5,517 bases of DNA from Deltaproteobacteria bacterium. GTDB taxonomy: Bacteria > Desulfobacterota > Binatia > Binatales > Binataceae. The stretch spans positions 1-5,517 of the forward strand of contig JAJYMR010000277.1 of NCBI GenBank assembly GCA_021786815.1, given 5' to 3'. The position numbers and the translations under genes are program-made. Under the pieces are notes generated by a model. The model did no database searches, had not been told where the DNA came from, and was given only the letters and a program-made list of their open reading frames with translations. Positions 4,357 through 5,517 of the stretch are shown piece by piece. How positions within the stretch are numbered: the stretch's first letter is position 1; every line of letters begins with the position of its first letter.

Positions 4357-5517
4357 ATGAAACTGTATGACGCATTCGGGCGGGAAGTTGATACTGCGAG
4401 GCTCCGCGAGGAGCAGGCCGCACCCACGATGACCGGAATACGCAATATATACTCAGTGATGCATCCCGCGGCCGGGCTCACGCCCGAGCGACTGACCGAA
4501 ATCCTGCGCGAGGCCGAGTTCGGCGATCCGTTCCTCTATCTCGAACTGGCCGAGGAGATGGAGGAAAAGGACCTTCATTACCTGGCCGTGCTTTCCACCC
4601 GCAAACAGTCGCTCGCGCAGTTGCGCCCGTTCGTGCGCGCGGCCTCGGACCAGGCCGACGACGTGCGCGCCGCCGACCTGGTGCGCGAGATGCTGACCGA
4701 TGGCGCGCTCGCGCTCGACGAGAACGTGCTGTTCGACATGCTCGACGCGCTCGGAAAAGGATACTCGGCGAGCGAGATAATCTGGGACACGTCGGGACGC
4801 GAGTGGTTTCCCCGGCGGCTTTTGTGGCGCGACCCCAGGTGGTTCATGTTCGACTGGATATCGGGCGAGGAGCTGCTGGTGCGCTCGATGCGCGGCGAGG
4901 GGCCGACGCTCGGCGATATCGAGGAGCCACGCGGGCGGCATTTCCGCGGCAATGGGAGGCGCTCAGGTTTCGATGCGTACTTTCAGCCGCTTACCGAGCC
5001 GCTGGTGCCGTTCAAGTTCGTGGTTCACGTCGCCAAGGCGAAGGCCGGACTCCCTGTGCGCGGCGGCCTGGCGCGGGCCGCGGGATGGGCCTACCTGTTC
5101 AAGAATTACGTGCTCAAGGACTGGGTGACGTTCGCCGAGGTTTTCGGGCAGCCGCTTCGGGTCGGAAAGTACGGCCCGGGCGCTTCCGAGCAGGACAAGC
5201 AGGCGCTGCTGCAGGCGGTGGCGAATATCGGCACCGACGCCGCCGCGATAATTCCCGACGCGATGGTGATCGAGTTCACCGAGGCGAATCGAAGCGGCAG
5301 CGCCGAGCTGTACCATCGCTTCTGCGAGTACCTCGACGCGCAGGTATCGAAGGCGGTGCTCGGGCAGACGCTGACGACCGAGCTTCCGCGCGGAGCGGGC
5401 TCGCGCGCGGCCGCGGAAGTTCATGACGCGGTGCGCCGCGATATCCTGACCGCGGACGCGCGGCGGCTTCAGGCGACGCTCGATCGCGACCTGGTGCGGC
5501 CAATAGTGGATCTGAAT
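4357..5517 (+). CDS. Mu gp29-like portal protein (DUF935), 3' truncated by the window
   Basis: Portal subunit: in the family it forms the ring at one prohead vertex through which terminase drives DNA. The frame is open from ATG 4357 to the end of the window (387 codons); the family is usually somewhat over 450 residues, so the C-terminus is missing. The N-terminus MKLYDAFGREVDTARLREEQ fits the DUF935 opening. Residues near 40-75 carry LTPERLTEILREAEFGD and LAEEMEEKD. The core has GLPVRGGLARAAGWAYLFKN (231-250), then DWVTFAEVFGQPLRVGKYG (about 255-273), then KAVLGQTLTTE (332-342), then GSRAAAEVHDAVRRDIL (348-364). These are the best-conserved blocks of the family. It follows terminase in the canonical Mu order, but about 600 bp of repeats separate them. 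The frame is intact so far. The family call is firm. Confidence 0.93.
   Translation, partial: MKLYDAFGREVDTARLREEQAAPTMTGIRNIYSVMHPAAGLTPERLTEILREAEFGDPFLYLELAEEMEEKDLHYLAVLSTRKQSLAQLRPFVRAASDQADDVRAADLVREMLTDGALALDENVLFDMLDALGKGYSASEIIWDTSGREWFPRRLLWRDPRWFMFDWISGEELLVRSMRGEGPTLGDIEEPRGRHFRGNGRRSGFDAYFQPLTEPLVPFKFVVHVAKAKAGLPVRGGLARAAGWAYLFKNYVLKDWVTFAEVFGQPLRVGKYGPGASEQDKQALLQAVANIGTDAAAIIPDAMVIEFTEANRSGSAELYHRFCEYLDAQVSKAVLGQTLTTELPRGAGSRAAAEVHDAVRRDILTADARRLQATLDRDLVRPIVDLN

Noticed and set aside
4340..4360. Six-codon leader peptide overlapping the portal start by ATGA
   Set aside because: It lacks a good ribosome-binding site and is too short to separate from chance.
4803..5426. 207-codon plus-strand open frame overlapping the portal gene
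   Set aside because: It is out of frame with the portal, whose frame is continuous and motif-rich, and its product is a Gly/Arg/Ala-rich shadow.

Overview
This is a GC-rich bacterial segment carrying part of the head-gene cluster of a Mu-like (transposable) prophage. Three prophage genes lie on the plus strand in the canonical Mu order: the last 20 codons of a probable gp27-like (DUF3486) protein (2-64), a complete gp28-like terminase large subunit (2240-3757), and the first 387 codons of a gp29-like portal protein (DUF935, 4357 to the window edge). Terminase would package DNA through the portal into the prohead. All three show coherent family motifs and no frameshift or internal stop.

The unusual part is the space between them. 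In Mu-like phages these genes are normally packed closely. Here about 2.2 kb separates the gp27-like end from the terminase, and about 0.6 kb separates terminase from portal. Both gaps are packed with dispersed, hairpin-rich intergenic repeats of several families. Family A has a near-identical 216-bp pair (318-533 and 1428-1643, 2 mismatches) plus a shorter copy (603-760). Family C has cores built on GCGAAGC/GCTTCGC (979-1066 and 4151-4230). D is a miniature A/C-like element (4008-4057). Family B is CCTAACCC/CTTCCCT-type (119-194, 1724-1758, 1912-1975, 1976-2102, 4264-4312). There is also one TGTCATTCTGAG...ATGACA element (3805-3928). A, C and D share their ends (CCTCACCCG at one end, a CTCTCCC...GGGAGAG hairpin at the other) but have different cores, so they look like one modular family.

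Inside the first gap is a single small gene, 1070-1420, encoding a 116-aa DUF559 (Vsr-like/PD-(D/E)XK) endonuclease. It is enclosed by a perfect 13-bp inverted repeat formed by the CCTCACCC ends of two flanking repeats, 3 bp before the start codon and 6 bp after the stop. The left repeat end also supplies its Shine-Dalgarno-like sequence. This nuclease-in-repeat cassette, nested inside a prophage operon, is the most notable thing in the window. It could be a small selfish or homing-like unit, but mobility is inferred and not shown.

Taxonomy cannot be fixed. The GC-rich coding bias, the TGTCATTCTGAG...GAAGAATCT element and the CCTCACCC/CTCTCCC repeats are of kinds I associate with proteobacteria and uncultured relatives (for example deltaproteobacterial or Binatota-type lineages), but that is a weak impression. 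No rRNA, tRNA, CRISPR array or classical insertion sequence was seen.
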